Positions 8,746 through 18,316 of a stretch of DNA of 64,000 nucleotides are shown here, one piece after another. The position numbers and the translations under genes were made by a program. The notes below the pieces were generated by a model. That model was not told the origin of the DNA and searched no databases. It worked only from the letters and a program-made list of their open reading frames with translations. Within the stretch, counting starts at the first letter, position 1. Each line of letters begins with the position of its first letter. This DNA comes from Pleomorphochaeta sp. (GTDB taxonomy: Bacteria; Spirochaetota; Spirochaetia; Sphaerochaetales; Sphaerochaetaceae), in contig JAQQAS010000037.1 of NCBI GenBank assembly GCA_028532815.1, positions 62,001-126,000 on the forward strand, written 5' to 3'.

Positions 8746-9375
8746 ATGAATGATTATATTGTTGATTTGATAAAAAGATACCCACAATTAGAGGTCTGTA
8801 AAAATTCAATTCAAGATAGTTTTAATATATTAGATGAAAGTGCTAAAAATCAAAAGAAAATTCTTGTCTGTGGTAATGGTGGAAGTAGTGCTGACAGTGA
8901 TCATATTGTTGGAGAATTAATGAAATCTTTTGTTAAAAAACGTCCAATTGATTCTATTTTAAAAGATAATATTGAAAAAATTGCTCCTCTAGAAGCTTCT
9001 AATTTAACTTCTAAATTACAAGATGCTGTTTCTGCAATTAATTTGTCTCAACACAGTGCACTTAATACAGCTTTTAGTAACGATGTAGAACCTTCTTTAA
9101 TTTTTGCTCAACAAATAGTAGGGTACGGAACTAAAGATGATGTTTTAATTTGTATTTCCTCCTCTGGCTCTTCGAAAAATGTTGTTTTAGCTAGTATTGT
9201 TGCAAAAGCAAAGAATATGAAAGTTATTGGTTTAACAGGTGAAAAAAAAGGGGATGTTGATCAATATTGTGATGTTGTAATTAAAGTTCCTGAAATTGAG
9301 ACTTATAAAGTTCAAGAATTACATTTACCTATTTATCACACTCTTTGTTTAATGATTGAAAATTCACTTTGGTAA
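8746..9375 (+). CDS. SIS-domain phosphosugar isomerase, GmhA-like
   Basis: 209 residues, slightly longer than E. coli GmhA (192). The SIS phosphosugar site shows GNGGSSAD (43-50) and SSSGSSKN (138-145), and the C-terminal VQELHLPIYH (Gln190, Glu191, His193, His198) matches the GmhA motif that carries catalytic and metal residues; Glu57 fits the other metal/catalytic Glu. GmhA converts sedoheptulose-7-phosphate to a heptose phosphate, but no other heptose genes are nearby, so an aldose/ketose phosphate isomerase for the sugar phosphorylated by the preceding ROK kinase is more plausible. The stop is only two bases from the stop of the convergent next gene. Confidence 0.8.
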   Translation: MNDYIVDLIKRYPQLEVCKNSIQDSFNILDESAKNQKKILVCGNGGSSADSDHIVGELMKSFVKKRPIDSILKDNIEKIAPLEASNLTSKLQDAVSAINLSQHSALNTAFSNDVEPSLIFAQQIVGYGTKDDVLICISSSGSSKNVVLASIVAKAKNMKVIGLTGEKKGDVDQYCDVVIKVPEIETYKVQELHLPIYHTLCLMIENSLW

Positions 9376-9377
9376 AT

Positions 9378-10094
9378 CTATTTGTTTAAAATAAAGTCAG
9401 TTATTAATTTAACTGTTATTTGCTGTTGCTCATCACGAGAAATGGTTGCATTTCCATCGCCTTTTTGAACTCCATAATTTCCAAAATTAGCATGGTTTGC
9501 CCCATCTATTTTAACTTTGTTAATCACATTATCTAACTTTGTTTGATCTAAAACATAATCATTAGATCCATATATGCTTATCGTTTTTATAGGGGCCTCG
9601 TTTAAAGGATAAGAAGCGAGAAGAATTAAGCCAGCTAATTTATTATAATTTTCGTCAGCGTAACTACTAGCCATAGCTCCACCTAAGGAGTGTCCGCTAA
9701 GATACCAAGATTTTATATTTGGAAATTTTTCATATATATCATCAGCAGCTTTTAAGTTAAATACTGCTAAATTGAATGGCATTTTTACTAATATACAAGT
9801 TATTCCAGATTGTGATATTTGATTTAATAGAGGAAGATATGCTATATCTTCAACTTTTCCACCTGGATAAAATATAAGGCCAATATTTTTATCAATATCT
9901 CTAGGGGGAGCAATGATTGTTAAATCATCATCGGTTATTATACTCTTATTATCTTGATATACTTTCTCTATATCAGTTTTTGTAGCTCTTGAATAGCTTA
10001 GAGTATAAAAGTAAAAACTCATAAATAAGATCACAATTAAACTAATTATTGAAATTAATACTCGTTTTAATATTTTTTTAGTTGTTTTCTTCAA
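9378..10094 (-). CDS. Membrane-anchored alpha/beta hydrolase
   Basis: 238 residues from a TTG at 10094, supported by AGGAGA seven bases upstream. A single N-terminal membrane segment (about 10-32) anchors an alpha/beta-hydrolase domain outside the cytoplasm. GHSLGGAMA contains the nucleophile Ser; GSNDYVLD and DGANHANFG supply candidate Asp and His of the triad. The substrate is unknown. It follows uvsE with 11 bases between and is probably co-transcribed. Its end nearly abuts the convergent isomerase gene with no hairpin between. Confidence 0.8.
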   Translation of the reverse strand: MKKTTKKILKRVLISIISLIVILFMSFYFYTLSYSRATKTDIEKVYQDNKSIITDDDLTIIAPPRDIDKNIGLIFYPGGKVEDIAYLPLLNQISQSGITCILVKMPFNLAVFNLKAADDIYEKFPNIKSWYLSGHSLGGAMASSYADENYNKLAGLILLASYPLNEAPIKTISIYGSNDYVLDQTKLDNVINKVKIDGANHANFGNYGVQKGDGNATISRDEQQQITVKLITDFILNK

Positions 10095-10105
10095 GATAGG
10101 TTCTC

Positions 10106-11365
10106 CTAAATGTAAAAATATAGAGAATCTAAAAGATATTCAACATTATATTTTAAGGAAAGTTTATACAAATAATTTCTACTTGAATTTAAGGATTTAT
10201 CTTTGTTAATATATCCATCTAATAATTTCAAGAATTTCTGTTTTTCTTTGTCACTTGCTTTCCTTTTAAAATAACCCCAAATATGTTGGAGTGCATTTAT
10301 TTGAGCTTTTTTATTTAATTCTATATCCAAAGATTGTTCTAATAGAGTATAAAAAGATAATAAATCAACGTTATCTTTATTTTTTAATAATTGTCGAATT
10401 TCATTATAAGTATTTACTGAACAACTTAGTACAAAATATTTGTATCTAGCCCATTCTTTTTCAACTTTGCTAATTTTTAAATTCTGAGAAGTTAATAGAT
10501 TACATTTAATTGCAGAGAGGTTTTTATCTTTTACCTCAAGCATTATATCTATATCTTTATTTATCAAATTATTATAAAAGTCCATAAATTCTTTAGCATT
10601 TATATATTTAGAATGAGCTCCATTTTTTAAATTGTTTGCACTTTGAGAGTAATGTATCTTTTGTTTTCCATCTTTTTGCTTCCAAGTTTTATTACATTTC
10701 TCAATTATTTCAAATTGATCTAAATTACAGTTTTCTGGAGGATTTAATTTATGGTGAAGATTGTCAAAAACTACAGGTATATTTATTTTTTCAGAGATAT
10801 ATAATAATTCTTCTATATTATAGGATTTATCGTCATTCTCTATTATAAGTCTATTTTTGATTTGCTCATCTAATTTTTTAAAATTAGTAATGAATCTCTC
10901 TATTGCTGTTTTTTTATCAGAATAAACCCCGCCAATATGTAGTACCATTTTACTAGTGTTATCACAATTTAGGCTGTTTAGTAATCTGAGGTGGTATTTT
11001 AAGTCTTCAAAAGATTTTTTAACTACTTCCTCATTTGGAGAGTTTATTACAGTATATTGCCCTGGGTGCATGGTTACTCTAATTTCGTTATCTTTTATAA
11101 GTTTACCTATATCGGCTAATCTTTCTTTAAATATATCCCACCAAGGAAGAGAGTTTATTGGATGAGAGGCTAAGGGAATTATATCTGAGCTAATTCTAAA
11201 TAATTTAATATTATTTTCGATATTGTATTGAATAATTTGTTCAAGAGAATTTAAGTTATTATTAATAACCTCTATTAATTTTTCTTCACTGTAATTTTTG
11301 ATAAAAAGGGAAGATAATTTAGTGTTTTCACTACCTAATTGAATACAAGCATAACCTATTGCCAT
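10106..11365 (-). CDS. uvsE: UV damage endonuclease UvsE/UvdE with a C-terminal DUF1722 (YbgA-like) domain
   Basis: 419 residues from the ATG at 11365 with GGAGT/AGGAG before it (a further in-frame ATG at 11380 lacks a good site). Residues 1-290 are UvsE, a TIM-barrel endonuclease that nicks 5' to UV photoproducts; metal ligands are visible as His100 (MHPGQYT), His143 (HIGG), Glu176 (IENDD), His204, His238 and Glu277 (LEVKDK). UvsE proteins are often about 300 residues; here about 305-419 resembles DUF1722: YKYFVLSCS, then INALQHIWGYFKRKAS (356-371) and FLKLLDGYI. In E. coli a DUF1722 protein (YbgA) is encoded next to photolyase, so a UV-repair link is plausible. Confidence 0.88.
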   Translation of the reverse strand: MAIGYACIQLGSENTKLSSLFIKNYSEEKLIEVINNNLNSLEQIIQYNIENNIKLFRISSDIIPLASHPINSLPWWDIFKERLADIGKLIKDNEIRVTMHPGQYTVINSPNEEVVKKSFEDLKYHLRLLNSLNCDNTSKMVLHIGGVYSDKKTAIERFITNFKKLDEQIKNRLIIENDDKSYNIEELLYISEKINIPVVFDNLHHKLNPPENCNLDQFEIIEKCNKTWKQKDGKQKIHYSQSANNLKNGAHSKYINAKEFMDFYNNLINKDIDIMLEVKDKNLSAIKCNLLTSQNLKISKVEKEWARYKYFVLSCSVNTYNEIRQLLKNKDNVDLLSFYTLLEQSLDIELNKKAQINALQHIWGYFKRKASDKEKQKFLKLLDGYINKDKSLNSSRNYLYKLSLKYNVEYLLDSLYFYI

Positions 11366-11411
11366 AATTACTCCTCTCATTCATTGTAAATGAGAAAGTC
11401 TAATATTCATA

Positions 11412-11450
11412 CAAAAAAACTGGTAATAAACAAAAATTTATTACCAGTTT
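11412..11450 (-). terminator. katG terminator
   Basis: Fourteen-base stem AAACTGGTAATAAA / TTTATTACCAGTTT (11417-11430 with 11437-11450). On the minus strand it ends in TTTTTTTGT, so it stops katG transcription before uvsE. Confidence 0.85.
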
Positions 11451-11464
11451 TATTTAATTTGATT

Positions 11465-13657
11465 TTATTTCAAATCAAATCTGTCTAGATTCATTACTTT
11501 AGTCCAAGCTTTTACAAAGTCATTTATAAATTTTTCATCAGCATCATCACAAGCATAAACTTCAGCTTGTGCTCTTAGTTGTGAATTTGAACCAAAGATT
11601 AAATCTACCCGTGAGGCTTTCCAAACTACCTTACCTTCTTCCCTATCGATTCCAACAAATTCATCACCATCTTCATTTGTTGGTTTCCACATTGTTTTCA
11701 TATCTAATACATTTGTAAAAAAGTCATTTGTTAATGCACCAGGAGTTTTAGTAAATACTCCATTTTGTGAATTTTCATAATTTATATCTAAAACTCTTAA
11801 TCCACCAATTAAAACAGTCATTTCAGGAGCTGTTAAAGTTAATAGTTGAGCCCTATCAATAAGTAACTCTTCACTAGACATACTAAGTTTCTTTTTCTGA
11901 TAGTTTCTAAACCCATCAGCAATAGGTTCTAAAACAGCGAAAGAATTAATATCTGTTTTATCTTGGGTAGTATCTACTCTTCCAGGACTAAATGGCACTT
12001 TTATATTCTTGCCAGCTTTTTTTGCTGCTAATTCTATACCAACATTTCCAGCTAAGACTATTAGATCTGAGAGAGAAACCTTTTTATCTTTTGAACAAGT
12101 CTTATTAAATTGAGTTTGAATTTTTGTTAATCTTTCTAAGATAGCTTTAAGTTTATCAGGTTCATTCACTTGCCAATCAATTTGTGGTTTTAATCTAATT
12201 CTAGCTCCATTTGCACCACCTCTGAAATCAGAACCTCTAAATGTTGATGCACTTTTCCAAGCTGTAGAAACTAAATCAGAAATACTGATATTTTCTTTGA
12301 TAATTAACGCTTTAAGTTTTTCAATATCCTTTTGATCAATCATCTTGTAATCTGCTTTAGGAATTGGGTCTTGCCAAATAAATTCTTCTTTTGGAACTTC
12401 AGAACCTAAATATCTAGTTTTGGGGCCTAAATCTCTATGAGTTAATTTAAACCAAGCTTTTGCAAAGGCAATTTCAAATTCATCTAGATTTTGTGAAAAT
12501 CTTTTTGCAATTTTTTCATAAACAGGATCAAATTTCAAAGCTAAATCAGCTGTAGTCATCATTGGACGATGAGTTTTTCCTTTAATATGTGCATCGATTG
12601 CCATATCTTCTTCTTCCACATCTTTAGCTAACCAAATATATGCACCAGCAGGGCTTTTAACAAGTTCCCATTCATATTTAAATAAAACTTTAAAATATCC
12701 ATCATCCCATTTTATTGGGTTAGGTGTCCAAGCACCTTCTAGCCCACTACCAATAGTATCAGCACCTTTACCACTTCTGAAACTACTTTTCCATCCAAGT
12801 CCCATTTCTTGAATAGGGGCTGCTTCAGGTTCAGGTCCAACAAATCTAGGATCCCCAGCTCCATGACATTTACCAAAGGTATGTCCTCCAGCAATAAGAG
12901 CAACAGTTTCTTCATCATTCATTGCCATTCTTTCAAAAGTGACCCTAATATCACGAGCAGATTCTGTTGGAATAGGTTCTCCATTTGGACCTTCTGGGTT
13001 TACATAAATAAGTCCCATTTGTACAGCTGCTAATGGATTTTCTAAATCTTTATCTTTAGTTGTTCTACCTTTTTCAAGCCATTCTTTTTCAGCACCCCAA
13101 TAAACATCTTCTTCAGGTTCCCAAATATCTTCTCTTCCACCAGCAAACCCAATTAATCTACAACCCATATATTCAAAGGCACAGTTTCCAGCAAGAATCA
13201 TTAAATCTGCCCAAGATAAAGCTCTTCCATATTTCTTTTTAATTGGCCATAAAAGTCTTCTTGCCTTATCTAAATTTACATTGTCTGGCCAACTGTTTAG
13301 GGGCGCAAATCTTTGGTTACCGGTATTAGCTCCACCTCTACCATCGCTAGTTCTATATGTTCCAGCACTATGCCAAGCCATTCTTATAAAAAATGGACCA
13401 TAATTTCCATAATCTGCAGGCCACCAGTCTTGAGAATCAGTTAGTGCTTTAAACAAATCTTCTTTAACTGCTTTTAAATCTAATTTCTTAAATTCTTCTG
13501 CATAATTAAAATCATCTCCCAATGGATTTATTAGGGAAGAATTTTGATGAAGAACTTTAATATTTAATTGGTTTGGCCACCAATCTTTATTGCTTGTTCC
13601 TTTTGTCGAAGGATGTCCTCCAAGTCCAGTTACTGGACATTTTCCACTACTACTCAT
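11465..13657 (-). CDS. katG: Catalase-peroxidase KatG
   Basis: 730 residues from the ATG at 13657, preceded by a perfect AGGAGG (13665-13670); an upstream in-frame extension to 13741 is not used. Both peroxidase-like halves are present. The distal site is [11 protein letters not shown] (Arg92, Trp95, His96), the proximal region [13 protein letters not shown], and the Tyr and Met of the Met-Tyr-Trp adduct lie in [13 protein letters not shown] and RMAMNDEE. It detoxifies hydrogen peroxide using heme. It points to regular oxygen exposure despite the fermentative look of the neighbourhood. It is monocistronic, ending at its own terminator. Confidence 0.97.
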   Translation of the reverse strand: MSSSGKCPVTGLGGHPSTKGTSNKDWWPNQLNIKVLHQNSSLINPLGDDFNYAEEFKKLDLKAVKEDLFKALTDSQDWWPADYGNYGPFFIRMAWHSAGTYRTSDGRGGANTGNQRFAPLNSWPDNVNLDKARRLLWPIKKKYGRALSWADLMILAGNCAFEYMGCRLIGFAGGREDIWEPEEDVYWGAEKEWLEKGRTTKDKDLENPLAAVQMGLIYVNPEGPNGEPIPTESARDIRVTFERMAMNDEETVALIAGGHTFGKCHGAGDPRFVGPEPEAAPIQEMGLGWKSSFRSGKGADTIGSGLEGAWTPNPIKWDDGYFKVLFKYEWELVKSPAGAYIWLAKDVEEEDMAIDAHIKGKTHRPMMTTADLALKFDPVYEKIAKRFSQNLDEFEIAFAKAWFKLTHRDLGPKTRYLGSEVPKEEFIWQDPIPKADYKMIDQKDIEKLKALIIKENISISDLVSTAWKSASTFRGSDFRGGANGARIRLKPQIDWQVNEPDKLKAILERLTKIQTQFNKTCSKDKKVSLSDLIVLAGNVGIELAAKKAGKNIKVPFSPGRVDTTQDKTDINSFAVLEPIADGFRNYQKKKLSMSSEELLIDRAQLLTLTAPEMTVLIGGLRVLDINYENSQNGVFTKTPGALTNDFFTNVLDMKTMWKPTNEDGDEFVGIDREEGKVVWKASRVDLIFGSNSQLRAQAEVYACDDADEKFINDFVKAWTKVMNLDRFDLK

Positions 13658-13909
13658 TACATAACCTCCTACTTGTTTGTATATGAGGTGAGATATATAT
13701 ATAAATATATACATAAGCTTCTTTATTTTTTTTGAGTTCAAGAAAGGGTAAAAATTAACAAATAATCTTTATTGTTTCTTCTATTATACCATATTAATAA
13801 TCAAGTGGTTATTTTTTATATCAAAATTTAATTTGTAATATTTAAATCTACAAAAATAAATATAATGTGAAAATATTTTGATTAATCTATTTGATAAAAT
13901 GAAAGGAAA

Positions 13910-13943
13910 ATAATAAAGAAGAGAAGTACAATCCCTCTCTTCT
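13910..13943 (-). terminator. Terminator after the Rieske oxygenase gene
   Basis: Stem AGAAGAGA / TCTCTTCT (13917-13924 with 13936-13943). Read on the minus strand it is followed by TTATTATTTTCC. Confidence 0.6.
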
Positions 13944-13979
13944 AAATTATATATCACTCTTTTTATAAATATAAAAAAT

Positions 13980-14957
13980 TTAAGTATTATTTTCATTTAT
14001 TAGCTGTTCATTCTTTTTTCTAAATTCTGCTATAGGTCTATCTCCAGCAATTAGTTTTTCATCCATTTTCATAGTGGTATATTTTGGTAATTGAGTTACA
14101 ACAACTCTTTTATCTTGATTTAAAATAATTTTACTATAAAGTTTTCCAAAGAATCCTATAATTTGTCTAATTCCCCAAATAGGCATAAAGGATTGATAGA
14201 AGCGAAGGTATATCATTGTGTTTTCATCATCTATTGGAGCAAAAGCTGCAAATACTCTAACCTTGTCTGCTATTATATTGTGCCAAATATTTGGCATAAT
14301 TATTTCTAGAGAAAATAAATCTTTTTCATCTTCCATTTCTTTAGCACTTTTAGCCTTTGTTTTTCCATCATCAACCAAGTTTTTTACATACCAAGTTAGT
14401 TTATTATTATCCCACTTTACTTTAGGTCCATAAACTAATGTTTTTCCACCTTTTCCAATTGTATTATGGTGAACAAAAGGAACATGCACTACATCCATTT
14501 GATTTTCTATACATCTAGTATAATGCATTGGCCAATGATCTTTTATTTGAGAGTAGTAGAAGTTACTCTTTAAATCTTCAAAGAAAGGAATAGGTGGAAG
14601 GTTTTCTTTTTTCTCTCCCCAAAATATCCAAATTAAACCATATTTTTCTTTTGCAATATAACTATTAACTTTGTATCTTGGTGGAACTGTTGTATTCTTT
14701 CCATTTGCAGGAATAACTACAACTTTACCTGTTTTGTCATATTCAAATCCATGGAAGGGGCATTGTGGGTGACCATTAATAATTTTGCCTGCACTAATTG
14801 AGGCTCCTCTGTGGCAACATTTATCAAATATACAAGCTATTTTATTATCTTTATCTCTCCAAAAGGCTAGTTTCTCTCCTAATCGCATGAAGCTAACAAT
14901 ACCTTTTTTAGGAACCTCTTTGGAATCTAATACTGCATACCATTGATTTCTAATCAT
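13980..14957 (-). CDS. Rieske non-heme iron oxygenase (aromatic-ring/PaO-like)
   Basis: 325 residues. The N-terminal Rieske [2Fe-2S] domain shows CCHRGA and, about 17 residues later, CPFHGFEYD, giving the two Cys and two His ligands. The C-terminal domain carries ENQMDVVHVPFVHH, the mononuclear iron site (Asp, two His). The family hydroxylates or demethylates aromatic, steroid or tetrapyrrole substrates using O2 and electrons from a reductase; no reductase or ferredoxin gene is beside it. Start chosen by GGAGAAAACC upstream. It stands alone between two terminators. Substrate unknown. Confidence 0.88.
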   Translation of the reverse strand: MIRNQWYAVLDSKEVPKKGIVSFMRLGEKLAFWRDKDNKIACIFDKCCHRGASISAGKIINGHPQCPFHGFEYDKTGKVVVIPANGKNTTVPPRYKVNSYIAKEKYGLIWIFWGEKKENLPPIPFFEDLKSNFYYSQIKDHWPMHYTRCIENQMDVVHVPFVHHNTIGKGGKTLVYGPKVKWDNNKLTWYVKNLVDDGKTKAKSAKEMEDEKDLFSLEIIMPNIWHNIIADKVRVFAAFAPIDDENTMIYLRFYQSFMPIWGIRQIIGFFGKLYSKIILNQDKRVVVTQLPKYTTMKMDEKLIAGDRPIAEFRKKNEQLINENNT

Positions 14958-14971
14958 GGTTTTCTCCTATA

Positions 14972-15012
14972 AATTAAAAAATATCCTTATAAATGCAACG
15001 CTTTATAAGGAT
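14972..15012 (-). terminator. tspO terminator
   Basis: Eleven-base stem ATCCTTATAAA / TTTATAAGGAT (14983-14993 with 15002-15012); on the minus strand it runs into TTTTTTAATTT. Confidence 0.8.
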
Positions 15013-15029
15013 TATCTCTATTATTATTT

Positions 15030-15797
15030 TTAATATTCTCTTTTGGTAAAGGCATAAATATCAGCAGCAAGTATTAATACTATTGTAACTATTGCTGTAA
15101 TAATTACAGATGTGTACATGTTATTAAATACTGAAGTATGTTTAATTATAATTCCAAAATATGCCCAAATAATTACTAGACCATAATAATAATCTCTATT
15201 CCTTAATAGAGTAATTATACCAATAATTGCTCCAATAATAATTATTAAGACAGTCCATAGTGATTCAGACATTCCAAAACCATTGAATCCTAAGCTAACT
15301 AGAAGTGTAGTGGCATTTGCTATTGTAGCAACTGTGATCCAACCGAAATATATACTAAAAGGTACTTTTACAAAGAATTTTTCTTTAGTGCTAAGTTTTT
15401 CTTCTCTAATTGAATGAACTATTTTAATTAAACAAAGTAGTAAGCATATCATCAATATCATTGAAAGCCATATAACTCTATAATGCCAAGTAAAAATCCA
15501 AATTGTATTTATGATTGAAGATATGGAAAAGAATGTTCCAACTGTATTCATAAGCTCATTACTAATCTCATCGTTTTTATTTATTATTCCAAGTTGATAA
15601 AAGGTGAAAAAGGCTAAAAGTAGGTAAATTAATCCCCAAATTGAAAAAGTTATACCTGCTGGTGCGAATAGATTAGGGTATGAATCTGATATTACTCCTG
15701 TATCAACACCATTTATGGGAAGAGTATTTGCAAGTACATTTACAACAACCATTAGTATAAATGTAAGTACTACTAAAATTTTAATTTTATTTTTCAT
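15030..15797 (-). CDS. TspO/MBR-like tryptophan-rich membrane protein (long form)
   Basis: 255 residues and about seven hydrophobic segments, longer than classical five-helix TspO (about 160). LFAPAGITFSIWGLIYLLL near residues 43-61 is the hallmark of the TspO-like long form annotated as tryptophan-rich sensory protein. Such proteins bind porphyrins and are linked to oxidative stress, although the long form is little studied. The ATG follows GGAGGCAAATTT. It ends at its own terminator and lies just upstream of the Rieske oxygenase in the same direction. Confidence 0.72.
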   Translation of the reverse strand: MKNKIKILVVLTFILMVVVNVLANTLPINGVDTGVISDSYPNLFAPAGITFSIWGLIYLLLAFFTFYQLGIINKNDEISNELMNTVGTFFSISSIINTIWIFTWHYRVIWLSMILMICLLLCLIKIVHSIREEKLSTKEKFFVKVPFSIYFGWITVATIANATTLLVSLGFNGFGMSESLWTVLIIIIGAIIGIITLLRNRDYYYGLVIIWAYFGIIIKHTSVFNNMYTSVIITAIVTIVLILAADIYAFTKREY

Positions 15798-15995
15798 AAA
15801 TTTGCCTCCGTTATTTTGATTATATCACAAATATTGAGTCTAAGAATAAATTTTGTGTTTATTAATGGATTTTGGTATTTATATTAATTTGAGTTACCTT
15901 TTAAATATTACTATCTATTGTAGATGTTAAACTGGTAAATTTATACAAGTGCATTTTTTAACTTATTTAACTAGTATTTTGAGTAAAGTATAATC

Positions 15996-18140
15996 TTAAT
16001 TACAATATTTATTATTCTTTTGCCTAAATAAAGAAGGTGAAATACCTTTTATTTTTTTAAAGTAAGTACAAAAATATGAATAGTTATTAAACCCCACATA
16101 CTGTCTTATCTCATTGATACTTTGGTTAGTTTCAGTTAGTAATTGACACGCTTTTTCAATTCTTAAATGTCCAAAATAATCATTTAATGATATACCTTCA
16201 TAATTTTTAAATAAGTTTCTTGCATATCCTAAAGATAGATTTGCTTTTTCAGCTATTAATGTTGAACTTAGATTAAAGTCAAATAAATAATCCTCTACTA
16301 TTTTTTTCATTATTTGTACAAGTTCATTTATGTGATCATTAGATGAAAGACTAGAATATTGATCTAAAATATCAGTAATTTCCAATAAAGCTGTTTGTAA
16401 TGAATCGTAAGTTTTACATCTAAGTATTGACTGCTTCCAAAGATTTTGATCAAAATCATTAATCTTATTAAATATCTCTTTATTCTGTTCTAAAATAACA
16501 TGAATTAACTGAATTTTTGTAGAACAGAATAATTCATAATTGTGAGTACATTTTAGTTTTTCAACAATTTTAATTATAGCTTTATTGTAATTACAAACAG
16601 ATTTTTCAGCGATTGCTTTTTCAATTAGATAGAAATCTTTAAAGTTAAGTGTATCCTGGACTTCTTTTTTTTCTTCACTTTGTACTGTACAAAATCCTGT
16701 TCTATCAATTGTTTTTGAGAGTAAATTTTCTTTCAATTTGAAATATTTTTCCGGCAAATCTTCAAAACTTATAGTAACATCACTTATTAAAATTGAAGCG
16801 CTATTATTTATATCATTTTTTAGATCAATTTGGATTTTTTCAATTTTTGATTGGAATTTAGGATCTATTTTAAAATTAAAGTATAAAAATAAGTTGGTTT
16901 CAGTATGTATTAAAAAACAATTTTTATTGTTGCTTTTAAAACTCGCTTGTAGTTGATTATAGTAAGTTAGAAATGTTTGATTTTTAATTTTTACATTATC
17001 TTGGTCAAAATCAATATAGAGAAGGGCTACATCCATCAATGATTCTGGTGAGAAAATAAAATTTGCTCTATTAATCATTTGACCAAATATGTAATTTCTT
17101 ATTCTATTCGTTCTTGTTATTTCTCTGTTTGCTCTAACTGATTCTAAGAAAATCAATATTAAACTGATTATAAATAAGAAAAAGGAAATTAAAAGCATTT
17201 TTGTTCGTAGCATTCTCATATGTTCTAATAAATATTCCATTGGCACTAAATAGAATAATTTCCAATTCATATGATTGTCTTCATACCAACAAGATAAATA
17301 TTTATTATTATTATCATCGCTTATTATCTTTGAACCTTTTTTATCAATCAAATTTATTGTTTTTTCAAATAAAGGAGAGCCATTTGCACTTTTTCCAAAC
17401 ATATCAGGGTTTGGATGTGAAATGAATAGGTTATCGTTGTCTACAATATATAGATTACTACCCTTAAGTTGACCATCATCTGTAAATAATTCTCTAGCAG
17501 CTGATTCTGATAAGTTTAGTATAATTCCATGTATTAATATCCCATTTCTATCATAACTATTTCTACATATTGTATATAAATTTGTTGTTTCTGTTGTGAT
17601 TTTTTTTATTGAAAAGGTGTCCCATTGAGTGTCAAAAGTACTTTGTCTAAGGTATAAATACTGGTTTCTTGGTTTTTGTTCTAGAAAGTTAATCAATGTG
17701 GTGTCACTTAAACTTTCAATATTTTCATCTCCAGTTAAACTTGAGTAAAACCCATATTCTTTATTATATAAATAAACTGAGTGTATGTAAGAGTTTCTCG
17801 CAACAGCATTTTCTAGTGTTGTATAACAATTAACCATTGCTTGCTTTTTGTTTTCTGTTGCAAATAGGTATTCTTTTATGTTCTCATCATCAAATAAATC
17901 ATCAAGCAAAGGAATTGTTGAAAATCTTAATTGCCTATAATAAGTGCTAACCATAGATAAAGATGAGTTATAGTCTTCAGTTATTAATTTTATTGCAAAG
18001 TTTGTAAATAAGGAATAAAAGCTTGTTGCTAGGATTAGTAAGATAATACAGAATGTTATTATAAAGGGTAAGAATATTTTATAAACCTTTTTATCTCTAA
18101 AATAAAAAATTTTTTTTATTCTCGATACCTTATTATTCAT
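15996..18140 (-). CDS. Membrane-bound AraC-family regulator with an extracytoplasmic sensor domain
   Basis: 714 residues. A membrane segment at about 22-46, an external region of about 260 residues (Cache-like), a second membrane segment at about 313-333, a cytoplasmic linker, and at the C-terminus an AraC helix-turn-helix pair (ADKANLSLGYARNLFKNYEG-like, then INEIRQYVGFNNYSYFCTYFKKIKGISP). This one-component design, common in gut Firmicutes and spirochaetes, senses a sugar outside and activates transport genes directly. It is divergent from the CUT1 importer and uronate-releasing enzymes at 18317-24361, its likely targets. Confidence 0.9.
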   Translation of the reverse strand: MNNKVSRIKKIFYFRDKKVYKIFLPFIITFCIILLILATSFYSLFTNFAIKLITEDYNSSLSMVSTYYRQLRFSTIPLLDDLFDDENIKEYLFATENKKQAMVNCYTTLENAVARNSYIHSVYLYNKEYGFYSSLTGDENIESLSDTTLINFLEQKPRNQYLYLRQSTFDTQWDTFSIKKITTETTNLYTICRNSYDRNGILIHGIILNLSESAARELFTDDGQLKGSNLYIVDNDNLFISHPNPDMFGKSANGSPLFEKTINLIDKKGSKIISDDNNNKYLSCWYEDNHMNWKLFYLVPMEYLLEHMRMLRTKMLLISFFLFIISLILIFLESVRANREITRTNRIRNYIFGQMINRANFIFSPESLMDVALLYIDFDQDNVKIKNQTFLTYYNQLQASFKSNNKNCFLIHTETNLFLYFNFKIDPKFQSKIEKIQIDLKNDINNSASILISDVTISFEDLPEKYFKLKENLLSKTIDRTGFCTVQSEEKKEVQDTLNFKDFYLIEKAIAEKSVCNYNKAIIKIVEKLKCTHNYELFCSTKIQLIHVILEQNKEIFNKINDFDQNLWKQSILRCKTYDSLQTALLEITDILDQYSSLSSNDHINELVQIMKKIVEDYLFDFNLSSTLIAEKANLSLGYARNLFKNYEGISLNDYFGHLRIEKACQLLTETNQSINEIRQYVGFNNYSYFCTYFKKIKGISPSLFRQKNNKYCN

Positions 18141-18229
18141 TGCCCCTCCCTTGATACAGTTAAAAAAATAACATTTATTTTTTAATCACGCTATTAAAAT
18201 TTAAATAAATGTAGTTTTTCAAAATAAAA

Positions 18230-18268
18230 ATTGTTTTTTTAAAAAACAATATTCAATTTTCAAAATTG
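18230..18268. promoter_or_regulatory. Two tandem palindromes between the AraC gene and the importer
   Basis: ATTGTTTTTT and AAAAAACAAT form ten-base arms around one T (18230-18250), followed three bases later by CAATTTT-C-AAAATTG (18254-18268). Both contain CAAT/ATTG ends in a similar phase. They are candidate binding sites for the AraC regulator; the very AT-rich sequence makes chance palindromes more likely than usual. Confidence 0.4.
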
Positions 18269-18316
18269 TTAATTTTACATTTTCATAGGAAACTGAAACA
18301 AATTAAGGAGGAAATA

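Noticed and set aside
13784-13996. Possible 70-residue gene on the minus strand
   Set aside because: Low-complexity hydrophobic/aromatic translation of AT-rich DNA, no ribosome-binding site, and it spans the terminator of the Rieske gene.
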